Origin: Planctomycetota bacterium
Lineage (GTDB): Bacteria > Planctomycetota > UBA1135 > GCA-002686595
Direction of reading: 5' to 3'
NCBI GenBank assembly: GCA_016872795.1
Contig: VGYZ01000012.1
Span: forward strand, 1-61,697
Length of the DNA: 61,697 nucleotides
Shown here one piece after another: positions 9,169 through 18,085 of this stretch (within the stretch, counting starts at the first letter, position 1; each line of letters begins with the position of its first letter). Position numbers and translations under genes: made by a program. Below the pieces are notes generated by a model that was given only the letters and a program-made list of their open reading frames with translations, had not been told where the DNA came from and ran no database searches.

Positions 9169-10992
9169 TCAGCTCGCCGCCGTCGGCGCGTAGGGGAACA
9201 GCACGCGGAACAGTGCGCCGCCGCCGGGGCGTTCCTCGACCTCCGCGCGTCCGCCGACGCTGCTCGCGTGCAGCGCGACCAAGTGCAGCCCCAGTCCCGT
9301 GCCGCGCACGCTGCGCGTCGACTCGTCTCCCGTGCGGTAGAAAGCCTCGAACACGCGCGCGCGCTCGGTGGCCGGAACGCCGGGGCCTCGGTCGGCGACC
9401 TCGAGCGCGAGTCCATCGCGCGCGCGACGCACTGCGACGAGAATCGGCTCGTGTCCCGCGCGCGATGTGTCGACGGGCGCGTACTTGCGTGCATTCTCGA
9501 CGAGGTTGACGAGGACCGAGCCCACGGCCTCCGGCGTCAGCATCACCGGCGGAAGTTGCTCGGGCAGCTCGAAGGCGAGGTCGAGCTCCTTGCTCGTGCG
9601 CCAACCGTGGAGCTTGTCGACGTGGCGAGCGACCTCGGCGCACAGATCGCCGGGCCGCGGCCGCGCCGGGCCCGCCGACAGGCGCGCCTTCTCGAGCACG
9701 CGCTCGACGAGTGTCGAGAGGCGCGCGGTCTCGCGCACGATGCGGCGGTGAAACTCGTCGCGCTGCTCGGCGTCCTTCACCCAGCCGTCCTGCAGCATTT
9801 CGGCGTGCAGCTGGATCGTCGACAGGGGGGTGCGCAGCTCGTGGGTGACCGCAGCCACGAAGTTCTCCGTGCGCCGCGCCTGCTCGATGTCCTTGCGCAC
9901 GCCGTGCAGGAGCAGCACGAAGCCTGTGCCGAGTGAGAGCGCGAGCATCAGGGCGACGCCGAGGAAGCGCCGCTCGCGCTCGAGGTAGCGAGCCTCGATG
10001 CCGGCCGTGTCGATTGCGACGCCGAGCTCGCCGAGCAGCCCGTCCGCGTCCGACTCGGACTCGAAGCCCGTGTCCGCCACGGGGCGCACATGTGCGAGGT
10101 ACCCGCGCTCCTCGGCCGCTTCCGCGCTTCCGACGCGCAGGCAGCGCTCGCGCTTGGTCAGCACGCGCGCGGCGAGCGCGGCCGGCAGCTCGTCGAGCCA
10201 CCAGCGTGGGTCGAGGAAGAAGCCCTGCACGATGCGGCGCCCCGGGGCGAGGCGCTGCAGGCACTCGCCGCGGCCGAGGAGCTCCGGCAGCGGCTCGATC
10301 AGCACCGTGCGATGGGCCGCGAGGCGCGGCGTGCCATCGTCCTCGCGGTAGGCTAGCAGGCCGAAGTCGCCGACCACGGAGTGGACCGGATCGAAGATCG
10401 ACATCTGCTCCGCGCTCAGGCAGTCCGCATCGTCGGCGCCGGCCGCGCTGGCCGCGAGCGCGCGCACGGAGAGCGCCAGCTCCTCGGAGCTCGTGCCGAG
10501 CGGCATCGATGTGCGCAGCCACAGGCTGTCGAAGTGGCGCGAAGAGAGCCCCGCGGTCGCGGCCTCAAGCGGGCCGCGCGCCACCGGCGAGTCATCGGCG
10601 CCGGAATACACCTCGACCTGCGCCGCCTCCGGATCGGACAGGTCGAGCTTGTACCAGCCGAGCACGCCGACCGGCCGCTCGCTGCGCGCCAGCGGCGAGT
10701 CGAGCAGCGCGAACTCGCCATCGGGCGTGTCGGGGCTGTAGTAGCGCGCGTAGTGCTCGAACGGGCGCGCGGTCTCGCTCGCCACGAGCCGGTCGAGCTC
10801 GCCCTGCAGCGCCCGGCGCAGTCGCGACGCCGCATCCTCGGCATCGCGCGGCACCTCGCCGAGCTCGCGTTCCGCTTCCGTCTGGATGTGGTGCCACTGC
10901 AGGAAGCCGAGCACGAGCGTCGGCAGCACGAGCAGCACGCCATACAGCGCGAGCGCGCCGCCGTGGGTTCGCAGGCCGATCTGGGGCTTCAC
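9169..10992 (-). CDS. Membrane sensor histidine kinase
   Basis: 607 aa. Two membrane helices (about 12-28 and 337-358) flank an exported sensor region of about 300 residues that I cannot assign to a known domain. The kinase core is complete: H-box VTHELRTP with His384 as the phosphoacceptor, N-box NLVENARKYA, G1 DRGPGVP, and G2 GTGLGLH. It therefore should autophosphorylate and pass phosphate to the response regulator encoded just upstream on the same strand (30-bp gap). The stimulus is unknown. No obvious target operon sits beside the pair, so regulation targets cannot be read from the sequence. Confidence 0.92.
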   Translation of the reverse strand: MKPQIGLRTHGGALALYGVLLVLPTLVLGFLQWHHIQTEAERELGEVPRDAEDAASRLRRALQGELDRLVASETARPFEHYARYYSPDTPDGEFALLDSPLARSERPVGVLGWYKLDLSDPEAAQVEVYSGADDSPVARGPLEAATAGLSSRHFDSLWLRTSMPLGTSSEELALSVRALAASAAGADDADCLSAEQMSIFDPVHSVVGDFGLLAYREDDGTPRLAAHRTVLIEPLPELLGRGECLQRLAPGRRIVQGFFLDPRWWLDELPAALAARVLTKRERCLRVGSAEAAEERGYLAHVRPVADTGFESESDADGLLGELGVAIDTAGIEARYLERERRFLGVALMLALSLGTGFVLLLHGVRKDIEQARRTENFVAAVTHELRTPLSTIQLHAEMLQDGWVKDAEQRDEFHRRIVRETARLSTLVERVLEKARLSAGPARPRPGDLCAEVARHVDKLHGWRTSKELDLAFELPEQLPPVMLTPEAVGSVLVNLVENARKYAPVDTSRAGHEPILVAVRRARDGLALEVADRGPGVPATERARVFEAFYRTGDESTRSVRGTGLGLHLVALHASSVGGRAEVEERPGGGALFRVLFPYAPTAAS

Positions 10993-11022
10993 GAGAGGGG
11001 CAGCGGCTGCGCCGCGCCGCGC

Positions 11023-11790
11023 TCAACTGTACCAGCGGTAGCCCTTGCCCCTCACCGTCTGCACGACCTGCGGGGTCTCGGGCACGAGCTCGATCTTGCG
11101 CCGCAGGCCGACGATGTGGATGTCGACCGTGCGCGTCTCGACATTGGCGCTCTTGTAGTGCCACACATCGAGCAACAGATCGTCGCGCGTGACGACGCGC
11201 GTGCGATGGCGGATCAGGTACTCGATGATGTCGCCCTCGCGCGGCGTGAGCGGGGTCAGCTTGCCGTCGCGGTGCACCTCGAGGCGCGCTAGGTCGACCG
11301 AGATGCCGCCGGGGAGCTCGAGGCGCGCGGGCGGCGCCGAGTCGAGCGCGCGCCGCCGGAAACGGGCCTCGACGCGCGCCACCAGCTCGCGCGGCGAGCA
11401 CGGCTTCGAGAGGTAGTCGTCCGCGCCGGCCTCGATGGCGCGGATGACCGCGTCCTCACCACCGGCGAGCGCCGTCAGGATCAGCACGCAGGTGTCGCTG
11501 CGGAACGTGCGGAGCTCCTTGAGCACATCGATGCCATTGAGCCCGGGCAGCATCAGGTCGAGCAGCACCAGCTCGTAGGGGCGCTGGCGCAGGGCCTCGA
11601 GCGCTTTGCGGCCGTCGTGCACCACATCCGCGCGGTAGCCCGCGTGCGCGAGCGCATCGCGGAAGCCGAGCGCGAGATCGACCTCGTCCTCGACGATCAG
11701 GAGGTCGTGCTGCGCCGTCGGCGCGGTGGAATCGCTCGCGGCAGCGGGGCGAGCGGAGGACTGGGACGGGGACGAGGGAGTGCCTTGCAT
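11023..11790 (-). CDS. OmpR/PhoB-family response regulator
   Basis: 255 aa from the ATG at 11790; an upstream in-frame Met would add 29 low-complexity residues and is less likely. The receiver domain starts at about residue 28 after a Ser/Ala/Pro-rich leader, with the acidic pair Glu34/Asp35, the phospho-acceptor Asp78 in LLDLMLP, the switch Thr in LTALAG, and the Lys in YLSKP. The C-terminal winged helix is of the OmpR type, with TVDIHIVGLRRKIE and the terminal VRGKGYRW. It is a DNA-binding transcription regulator and is cotranscribed with the histidine kinase downstream (minus strand). Confidence 0.93.
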   Translation of the reverse strand: MQGTPSSPSQSSARPAAASDSTAPTAQHDLLIVEDEVDLALGFRDALAHAGYRADVVHDGRKALEALRQRPYELVLLDLMLPGLNGIDVLKELRTFRSDTCVLILTALAGGEDAVIRAIEAGADDYLSKPCSPRELVARVEARFRRRALDSAPPARLELPGGISVDLARLEVHRDGKLTPLTPREGDIIEYLIRHRTRVVTRDDLLLDVWHYKSANVETRTVDIHIVGLRRKIELVPETPQVVQTVRGKGYRWYS

Positions 11791-12112
11791 GGATCGGGAC
11801 CTCGAGGAGCGGGACAGGCTAGCAGCGCGCGCCCGGGGACCGTGCCCGCCGCTGCCCCTGCTAGCCCCACGCACCACACGGAGTTACGCCCCCTCGGGCC
11901 CGCTGTGAGCTACTTTCCGCCCCAAGTTCATGCCGCCCGCAGGCCGTCGCTCGCGAGAGAGCAGCTCGACGGCGCCGCTGCTCTTTCCTCCCGCGCGCCC
12001 CTTGACGAGCCTCACTGTGGCGCTCAACGCGATTGTTTCCGAGTTGGCGTAGCCTTCAGGACCGCGGCCATAGCCTCCAAACCTCCTCCCACGGGCGGGA
12101 CCAGGAGGACCG
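11791..12112. other. Intergenic region upstream of the two-component operon
   Basis: These 322 bp separate the response-regulator start (minus) from the transposase remnant. They must hold the promoter of the two-component operon, but I see no convincing -35/-10 pair or operator. Open frames here have no recognisable product. Base composition is slightly less G+C-biased in places, which fits decayed mobile DNA. Confidence 0.4.
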
Positions 12113-12486
12113 ATGGATGCGAGCAAGTGGTCAGGGAGGCACGACGCCGGGGGCGGCGTCGCTGCACGCCGGAAGAGCGCCTCGGGCTGATCGAGGGCTA
12201 TCGCCGGGGCGGGGAGACGATCGCGGAGTACTGCGCTCGGCACTCGATCTCGGTGTCGGCGCTGACGAAGTGGATGGTGCGCTTCGACGCGGGTGGGGCG
12301 TCGGCGCTGGTGGGCCGTCCCAATCCCCGCAATCAGGGCGGCTGCTCGCGCGGAAATGATTCGACCGAAGAGCGCCGGGCGGCGCTGGAGGCCTTGGAGC
12401 GCTCCGGGATGCCGCTGCGGGAATTCGCTCGCACGCGGGGGGGGCGATTCCCCATGCCTCATGCTCACAAGGGTGTGCCCGAATGA
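12113..12486 (+). pseudogene. Transposase N-terminal HTH remnant (decayed insertion sequence)
   Basis: In frame 12130-12486 the translation contains TPEERLGLIEGYRRGG, then a turn and ISVSALTKWM, a helix-turn-helix of the type found at the start of transposase/IS accessory proteins (IS3/IS66-like). An ATG at 12113 is in a different frame and is followed by a stop at about 12190, so a frameshift separates the natural start from the HTH. After SGMPLREFART the frame becomes unconvincing and stops at 12486. No DDE catalytic region, no partner ORF and no terminal inverted repeats were found. The 220 bp that follow (to 12708) hold nothing I can identify and may be the rest of the dead element. Confidence 0.5.
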
Positions 12487-12708
12487 GCTGCCGGTGAGCG
12501 GTGATCAATGGACAGCAGGCCGTCACGTTTGCACCGCGCACTTGCGTGCGAGCGCTGGGATGGCGAGCGGGCAAGCGACAGCGAGAGCCCGACCCCGAAG
12601 CCGATCCTCAGCCCGAGGAGCTCGAGTGCCGCTTGGTGCGCCGAGCGCCCCCGAGGCTGGTCGACCCATCGGCTGGTCACCGGGCGTGGGCGGGGAGCTT
12701 GGCGGCGA

Positions 12709-13587
12709 CTAGAGGCCGCGGCGCCACTGGGGGCGGAAGGGGGCGTGCTCGGGGTGGGCGAGGACGCCGTCGAGGGCGGCGAGGAGGTCGGGTTTGTGCC
12801 GGGGAAGGGTGCCGTTGAGGGCGAGGTAGTTGCTGGCGTGGTTGGAGCGAAAGACTGCGCCGGAGAGCTCGAGGCCGGCAAGGAACTCCCGCAGCTCGCG
12901 CGCGAGCTCGAGGGGCGAGAGTTCGTCCACTTCTCCGCGCTGACTCTGCTCGTACAGCGGGGTGCCCTTCACCGGCGTCATCACCAGCGTGCTCACGAAG
13001 CGTGGGTCGATGCTGCTCACGACCCGCGCGCTGGCTCGCGCGTGCTCGAGGCTGCGAGCGCGACCGGCTGCGCCGAGCAGGATCATCGTGGAGAGTCGCA
13101 CGCCGGCTTCGTGGGCCTTCAGCGCCACGCGGACCATTTCCATCGAGTCGACGCCCTTCGCGAGTCGCGCGAGGGTCGCGTCGTCGCCGCTCTCGATTCC
13201 AAGGTAGTAGAGCGTGAGGCCGCGCTCGCGCAGGAGCGCCATCTCGTCGACGGAGCGCACGGCGAGGGACTGCGGGCTCGCATAGCAGCTGACGCGCTTG
13301 AGCGGTCCGAACGCGGCGTGCAGCCGCTCGAGCAGGCTCGCGAGGAAGGCGCTCTTCGCCATCAGCGCGTCGCCGTCGGCGAGGAACACCTTGCTCACGG
13401 GGCCGAGGTTCGCGCGCGCCCACTCGATCTCGGATTCGAGCTCGTCGAGCTTGCGCACGCGGAAGCGCTTGTCGCGGTACATGGCGCAAAACGTGCACTC
13501 GTTGTACGAGCAGCCGATGGTCGCCTGAAGAATCAGGCTGTCGGCCTCCGACGGCGGCCGGTAGAGCGTGCCTTCGTAGCGGATCAT
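12709..13587 (-). CDS. Radical SAM protein
   Basis: 292 aa from the ATG at 13587. The iron-sulfur motif is GCSYNECTFC: Cys26, Cys31 and Cys34, spaced CX4CX2C rather than the textbook CX3CX2C; I recall this spacing in a family of stand-alone radical SAM proteins with a GCS-N-CTFC signature. Downstream are a GDALM segment (about 71-75) and GIESGDD, typical of the barrel. The reaction is unknown. Its start overlaps the stop of the upstream O-antigen-ligase-like gene (ATGA), so they are coupled, though a functional link is not obvious. Confidence 0.82.
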   Translation of the reverse strand: MIRYEGTLYRPPSEADSLILQATIGCSYNECTFCAMYRDKRFRVRKLDELESEIEWARANLGPVSKVFLADGDALMAKSAFLASLLERLHAAFGPLKRVSCYASPQSLAVRSVDEMALLRERGLTLYYLGIESGDDATLARLAKGVDSMEMVRVALKAHEAGVRLSTMILLGAAGRARSLEHARASARVVSSIDPRFVSTLVMTPVKGTPLYEQSQRGEVDELSPLELARELREFLAGLELSGAVFRSNHASNYLALNGTLPRHKPDLLAALDGVLAHPEHAPFRPQWRRGL

Positions 13588-15770
13588 CTTCCGAGAAGTC
13601 CGTTCTCGAACAGCGCCTGTCCGGCCCACTCGGGCACGCGCGCGAGCTCCGAAGCCGAGAGCGCGCGTGAACCGAGCTCCTTGCGCGCCTCGTCCACGCG
13701 TCCGAGCGCGGCGAGAGAGCCCGCGACTTCGAGCGCCAGTCCGGTCTGCAGCTCGGAGCCGTCGCGGGGCGCCAGGCAGCGCTTGGCTTGCCGATAGCTG
13801 CGCAACGCATCCTCGAAACGCCCCGCTTCGCCGTGCTCGCGCGCCCACAGGAGGTGCGCCGTGCCTTCGAGCGCGAGTTGCCCAGGTTCGTCGAGTCCGC
13901 TGTCGCCGGAGCGGGCGAGCGCGTGGGCACGGTCCGCGCCGAGACCCGCGAAGCGCGCGTCGGCGAGCGCGAGCAACTCGAAGCCGCGCGCGACGCGCAG
14001 CTCCTGCAGCGCGCTCACACCGAGCGAGCGCCACGTCTCGGCGGTGTCGCTGCCGAGCTCGGCCGCAAGCGTGCGCGCTTGCGCGAGGTCGCCGAACAAC
14101 GCGTGCATGCGCACGAGGTTGCGGCGCGCGATTCTGTGCCCGGGATCGAGCTCGCGGACATGAGCGAGCGTCTCCAGCGCGCGCGCCTCGCGTCCCGTGC
14201 GGGCCTGCGCGGTCGCGAGCTGGATCAGCGCCTCGACATTGTGCGGGCGCACGTCGAGCACGGCCTGCCACGCGGCGACGCTCTCTTCGGACGGCTTTCC
14301 AGCGGTCGTCTCGTCCGCGCGCCGCGCCGCGATCGCGCGCGCGACGGGCGAGTCTTCGCACACTTCGAGCGCCAGCTCGGCAAACGCTGGATTGCCCGAG
14401 CTGGAGAATTGCGCGAGCGCGCGGCCGTGCCACGCGATCGACCACGCGCGCGCGAGCTGCGACGCGACGAGTCCGATCGAGAGCAGCACGAGTGCGCTGC
14501 GCAGCCAGCGCGCGCGCGTGGTCGCAGGCGGCTCGTCGATGGCGAGCAGCGCGCCGAACAGCGCGAAGGCCGCGCTCGCGGAGGCGGGGTTCCACAGGAG
14601 CGGCTCGCGCCACAGTGCGTTGACGAGCACGGCGAGCGCTGCGGCCGCGAGCGGAGCTCGCAGAATGTCGTCGCGGTCGCGCAGGCGCTGCCAGCTCGCG
14701 CGCGCCACGAAGCCGAGGAACGCAAGCCACAGCGCTCCTCCGAGCCAGCCGGCGTCGACGCAGGCCTGCAGCAGGTCCGAGTGCGCGTGCTCGACCTCGG
14801 TCTCGGCCTCGGGCAGAGTGCGCTCGTGGGTCGAGAGCTCGATCTCGCGCGGATCGCGGAACGGCGGGTAGGCAGCCTGGAACTGGCCGGGGCCGGCACC
14901 GAGGAGCCCGTGGGCCTGCACCATGGCCGGCAGGGAAGACCACAGGAACTTGCGCACGGCGATGCCACCGGTGTCGCCGGGCGCGTTCTCCGCGGGGCGC
15001 GCGGAGGCGGGGAGTTGCGGATGTGGAACGAAGCGACCGCCGGCGAAGAGCAGCGCACACGTGGCGCCGAGGAGCAGGGCGAGACGCCGTGCGTCGGGCA
15101 GCGCGACGACGAGCAGCGCGAGCACGAGCGCGAAGCTCGCGGCGCCCGCGAGCACGGGCGCGACGCCGATGTAGAACGCGTACAGGCCCGCGGCGAGCGC
15201 TCCGACCCAGCGCCAGATGCTCTCGTCGCGCAGTGCGAGCCACAGGCCGACGACGGCCCCGAGCAGCGCGACTTCGGAGGTCGAGCCGCTGTTGCCGAGG
15301 CGACCGGAGAACTGGTTGTCGCCGTCGAACAGCGCCGGAAGGACGGTGAGCATCGAGAGCAGCACGAGGCCGCGCGCGAGTGCGGAGAGTCCCGCTCGAG
15401 AGAGGCTCGCGCCGCCGGCGAGCGCCGTCACGCAGACGGCGGCGAGCATGAGCGCGCGGCTCGCGCCGAATGTGTCGCTCGGCGGGTTGAGGCGGAGCGA
15501 GATGTAGCCGAGCGCGAGGAACGCGAGGTAGGCCCAGATTCCGCGAGCGCCGGGCTTGGCGCGGCGCGCGATCAGCAGCGCGATGGCGAGCGTACCGGCG
15601 ACGCCCGCCACGCCGGTGCCCGTCGGGATCGGGAACGGATCGCCGGCGATGGGGGAGCGCGCCCCGGGCCAGACGAGGAACAGGGCGGGCACGAGCAGCA
15701 CGAGGGCGTGCAGAGTCTCGAGCAGCGCGCGCTGGAAGTGCTGCGGATCGACGGCGGGCTTGGTGGCCAT
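13584..15770 (-). CDS. O-antigen ligase-like membrane protein with C-terminal TPR region
   Basis: 728 aa from the ATG at 15770 (an earlier in-frame Met would add 18 residues). Residues of about 18-440 contain 10 or more hydrophobic segments with the Wzy/WaaL (O-antigen ligase/polymerase) layout, including a large loop with GAGPGQFQAAYPPFRDP and a following EHAHSDLLQ, the conserved periplasmic motif region of this family. From about residue 500 to the end are TPR-like helical pairs (VRPHNVEALIQLATAQA, then similar units). Such proteins join or polymerise surface polysaccharide at the membrane. The substrate is unknown. The stop overlaps the radical SAM start. Confidence 0.8.
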   Translation of the reverse strand: MATKPAVDPQHFQRALLETLHALVLLVPALFLVWPGARSPIAGDPFPIPTGTGVAGVAGTLAIALLIARRAKPGARGIWAYLAFLALGYISLRLNPPSDTFGASRALMLAAVCVTALAGGASLSRAGLSALARGLVLLSMLTVLPALFDGDNQFSGRLGNSGSTSEVALLGAVVGLWLALRDESIWRWVGALAAGLYAFYIGVAPVLAGAASFALVLALLVVALPDARRLALLLGATCALLFAGGRFVPHPQLPASARPAENAPGDTGGIAVRKFLWSSLPAMVQAHGLLGAGPGQFQAAYPPFRDPREIELSTHERTLPEAETEVEHAHSDLLQACVDAGWLGGALWLAFLGFVARASWQRLRDRDDILRAPLAAAALAVLVNALWREPLLWNPASASAAFALFGALLAIDEPPATTRARWLRSALVLLSIGLVASQLARAWSIAWHGRALAQFSSSGNPAFAELALEVCEDSPVARAIAARRADETTAGKPSEESVAAWQAVLDVRPHNVEALIQLATAQARTGREARALETLAHVRELDPGHRIARRNLVRMHALFGDLAQARTLAAELGSDTAETWRSLGVSALQELRVARGFELLALADARFAGLGADRAHALARSGDSGLDEPGQLALEGTAHLLWAREHGEAGRFEDALRSYRQAKRCLAPRDGSELQTGLALEVAGSLAALGRVDEARKELGSRALSASELARVPEWAGQALFENGLLGR

Positions 15771-15859
15771 TGGATGCAGGGTACGACGGAGCGGCCGTCG
15801 GCTTCCACGGACGGCGGAAACCACCTCCCCGCGCTATCGTGCTCGGCTCGAACGCGCGC

Positions 15860-16048
15860 ATGTCCCCCTCCGACCTCAACTGCGAATCCGAGCGCGTTCG
15901 CGAGCACTGCGTCCTGCGCGCGCTCGCCCCTGCGGGATGCGGGCGCATGCGAGTGCCGGTGGTCGGGAACCGCAAGCTCTTGTGGTGTGACCGGACTGCG
16001 GGCGAGGACGGACTCGCGCCGCGCGTTCTCGAGGAGCCGAGGCGTTGA
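15860..16048 (+). CDS. Small 62-aa hypothetical protein with four cysteines
   Basis: A short frame starting at ATG 15860. Its stop overlaps the TTG of the next gene as TTGA, the same overlap style seen across this window, which supports translation. Cysteines fall at about residues 8, 17, 27 and 47; a metal or Fe-S site is possible but unproven. No family recognised. It might be an artefact of high G+C. Confidence 0.4.
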   Translation: MSPSDLNCESERVREHCVLRALAPAGCGRMRVPVVGNRKLLWCDRTAGEDGLAPRVLEEPRR

Positions 16049-16815
16049 AGCGACGCATCGTGTCCCTGTGTCCGAGTCTGACGGAGCTCGTGTTCGATCT
16101 CGGCGCGGGCGAGGAGCTCGCCGGCATCACCGAGTGGTGCGTGCATCCGGCGGCGCGCGTGGGCGCGATCGAGAAGGTCGGAGGAACGAAGAATCCGTGC
16201 GTGGGGCGCATCGTTACGCTCGCGCCCGACCTCGTGTTGATGAACGAGGAGGAGAATCGCGTCGAGGACGCACAGGCGCTCGAGGCGGCGGGTCTGCGCG
16301 TGCATTCGAGCTTTCCGAAAGACACCGACGGGACGGCGGAGATGGTGCGCTCGATCGGGGCTGCCCTCGGGCGAGCGGCCGCGGCGGAAGCGATCGCGAA
16401 GGACATCGAGCGGCGCGCGGCGCGCGTGCGCAGCGCGGCGGCTGGCCAGCGCGAGATGGGCTGGGCGTACCTGATCTGGCGCCAGCCGTGGATGAGCGTC
16501 AATCGCGACACATTCGTCGATGCGCTGCTCGCGCTCGCCGGTGGTCGCAACGTGTTCGGCGCTCGCGCGGAGCGCTACCCAAAGATCACGCTGGAGGAAC
16601 TCGCGCGACTCGCGCCGGAGCGCGTGTTCCTCTGCACCGAGCCGTTTTCGTTCAAGCCCGAGCACGCCGACGAGCTCGCGCAGGCCACCGGCCTCCCGCG
16701 CGAACGCTTTGTGATCGCGGACGGGGAGTACCTTTCGTGGCACGGTTCCCGCACTCCGGACGGGATCGACTACGCCGAGGGCCTGATCCGGGCGGCGCGC
16801 GCGGAATCCAAGTAA
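16045..16815 (+). CDS. BtuF-like helical-backbone metal-receptor (cobalamin-binding type) protein
   Basis: 256 aa from a TTG overlapping the previous stop. The N-terminus reads RRIVSLCPSLTELVFDLGAG, the first strand-helix of the periplasmic binding protein class III fold (BtuF/FhuD), followed by GITEWCVHP and a KVGGTKNPCVGRI segment typical of cobalamin-binding members, then LAPDLVLMNEEEN. There is no signal peptide, so the protein would stay in the cytoplasm unless a start upstream was missed; many soluble BtuF-like proteins in bacteria look like this. No ABC permease or ATPase gene is adjacent. It may bind corrinoid or another metal chelate; the ligand is inferred from family only. Confidence 0.75.
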   Translation: MKRRIVSLCPSLTELVFDLGAGEELAGITEWCVHPAARVGAIEKVGGTKNPCVGRIVTLAPDLVLMNEEENRVEDAQALEAAGLRVHSSFPKDTDGTAEMVRSIGAALGRAAAAEAIAKDIERRAARVRSAAAGQREMGWAYLIWRQPWMSVNRDTFVDALLALAGGRNVFGARAERYPKITLEELARLAPERVFLCTEPFSFKPEHADELAQATGLPRERFVIADGEYLSWHGSRTPDGIDYAEGLIRAARAESK

Positions 16816-16848
16816 CCTGCGAAGAATTCCGCTTTAGCGGGGCGGCGC

Positions 16849-17496
16849 ATGACGAAGTGGCTCAAGTGGTGTTGCGGGGGATGCTTGGTGGCGCTCGTGC
16901 TGGCTGCGCTCGCGGGCGTCTTCGTGTGGCGCTGGGTCGAAGATCTGCCGCGCGAGTGGACCAGTGAAGCGCAGATTGAGATCTCCGCGCCCGTTTCCGA
17001 GGTGCTGCCGCTCGTGGCGGACTTGCGACGGTGGAAAGAGTGGTCGGCGTGGAATCGCGACTCGCACGAGGACGTCGAGCGTCGCTTCCTTGGGCCTGAG
17101 CAGGGCGCCGGCACTCGGATGGAGTGGGAGTCGGAGGAGAGCGCCGGCAGTGGCTGGCTCGAGCTCCGCGGGGTGGGTGCGAGCGGCGTCGAGTACGAGT
17201 CGCTGCACTTCGGCGCGCTGGTGCTCGCCGGGCACGAGGAGCGCAGCTCCGCGCGGCGCAGCATCTCCGTCGTCTTGCGCGAGTTCGATCACGACTATGC
17301 CGTGCCGGGCTCGATCTCGGTGGAGGCCACGGAGCGCGGCTCGCGCGTCACCTGGCGCGAGTCGATCGACCTCGGCGATTCGCCGGTTGCGAAGTTCTTT
17401 TCGATCGTCACGCTCGAGTCGATCGCGCGCAACGCGCACCGCAAGCTGCTCGAGACGTCGCTCGAGGGCCTGAAGGACCGCGCGGAGCTTCGCTGA
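16849..17496 (+). CDS. Membrane-anchored SRPBCC-family (polyketide cyclase/START-like) protein
   Basis: 215 aa. One N-terminal membrane helix (about 8-28) is followed by a SRPBCC fold: IEISAPVSEVLPLVADLRRW, then WSAWNRD, the usual start of polyketide_cyc2 domains, and a C-terminal long helix (about 185-210). These domains bind hydrophobic ligands in a deep pocket. The ligand is unknown. It lies 33 bp after the BtuF-like gene and converges with the ROK remnant. Confidence 0.78.
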   Translation: MTKWLKWCCGGCLVALVLAALAGVFVWRWVEDLPREWTSEAQIEISAPVSEVLPLVADLRRWKEWSAWNRDSHEDVERRFLGPEQGAGTRMEWESEESAGSGWLELRGVGASGVEYESLHFGALVLAGHEERSSARRSISVVLREFDHDYAVPGSISVEATERGSRVTWRESIDLGDSPVAKFFSIVTLESIARNAHRKLLETSLEGLKDRAELR

Positions 17497-17502
17497 CCGC
17501 GC

Positions 17503-17970
17503 TCAGCGCGGCGGCGCGGTCTGCAGGCGCGCATCCTGCGCGAGCGCAAGCGCGCCGAGCACGCCGGCGTCGTCGCCGAGCTCCGGCGGAACGAGAAAGC
17601 CGTCGAGACCGCGGTCACACAGTGCCGGCGATTCGATGTAGCCGCCGGGGGCGCGAGCGAGCTCGGCCCGCATGCGGCGGAAGAACTCCGCCTCGCCGAG
17701 CTGGCCCGCTCTCCGCACGCTGCCGCCGAGCACGATGCGCCGCGGCGACACGACGCAGGTGAGCGGTCCCTGCTGGCGCTCCTGCTCGGAGAACCACTCG
17801 CACACCTGCGCGAGCAGCGCACTCGGGTCGTCACCGGTGGAAAAACGGGTGCGTGCGAGCGTCCCGCGCGCCGGATTCGTGCTCACGGCGCACACGAGCT
17901 TCGTGCCGTCGGCCTCGATGCCGCCGAACAGCGGCACGCCCGTCGCTCCGGATCCGAGGTTCGCTCGCAT
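17503..17970 (-). pseudogene. Internally deleted ROK-family sugar kinase remnant
   Basis: 155 aa against about 300 for the family. The start reads PLFGGIEADGTKLVCAV, the phosphate-binding strand of ROK fructokinase-like proteins. After FSEQERQQGPL the sequence jumps directly to SPRRIVLGGSVRR and the C-terminal helices (ELGDDAGVLGALALA), which normally lie about 150 residues further on. The missing part holds the catalytic Asp and the zinc-binding GxxCxCGxxGC motif, so a kinase is not expected to work. The deletion is in frame and the ends are well kept, so the loss may be recent, or the product may have another role. It is divergent from the sugar operon that follows. Confidence 0.7.
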
Positions 17971-18085
17971 GGGGACCGGACTCCAACAACGCGGCGCGCC
18001 GCGCTGAACGCCACGCGAGCTCTTCCGCGATCGGCCGCGGGCTGGTATCCCACTAGTCCCCGTCAGGTCCCGCACAGGAGAACCC

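Noticed and set aside
12709..16743. A 1344-codon minus-strand open frame
   Set aside because: Only its last 292 codons are a recognisable protein (radical SAM). The rest is antisense or out of frame to the O-antigen-ligase-like gene and is explained by high G+C.
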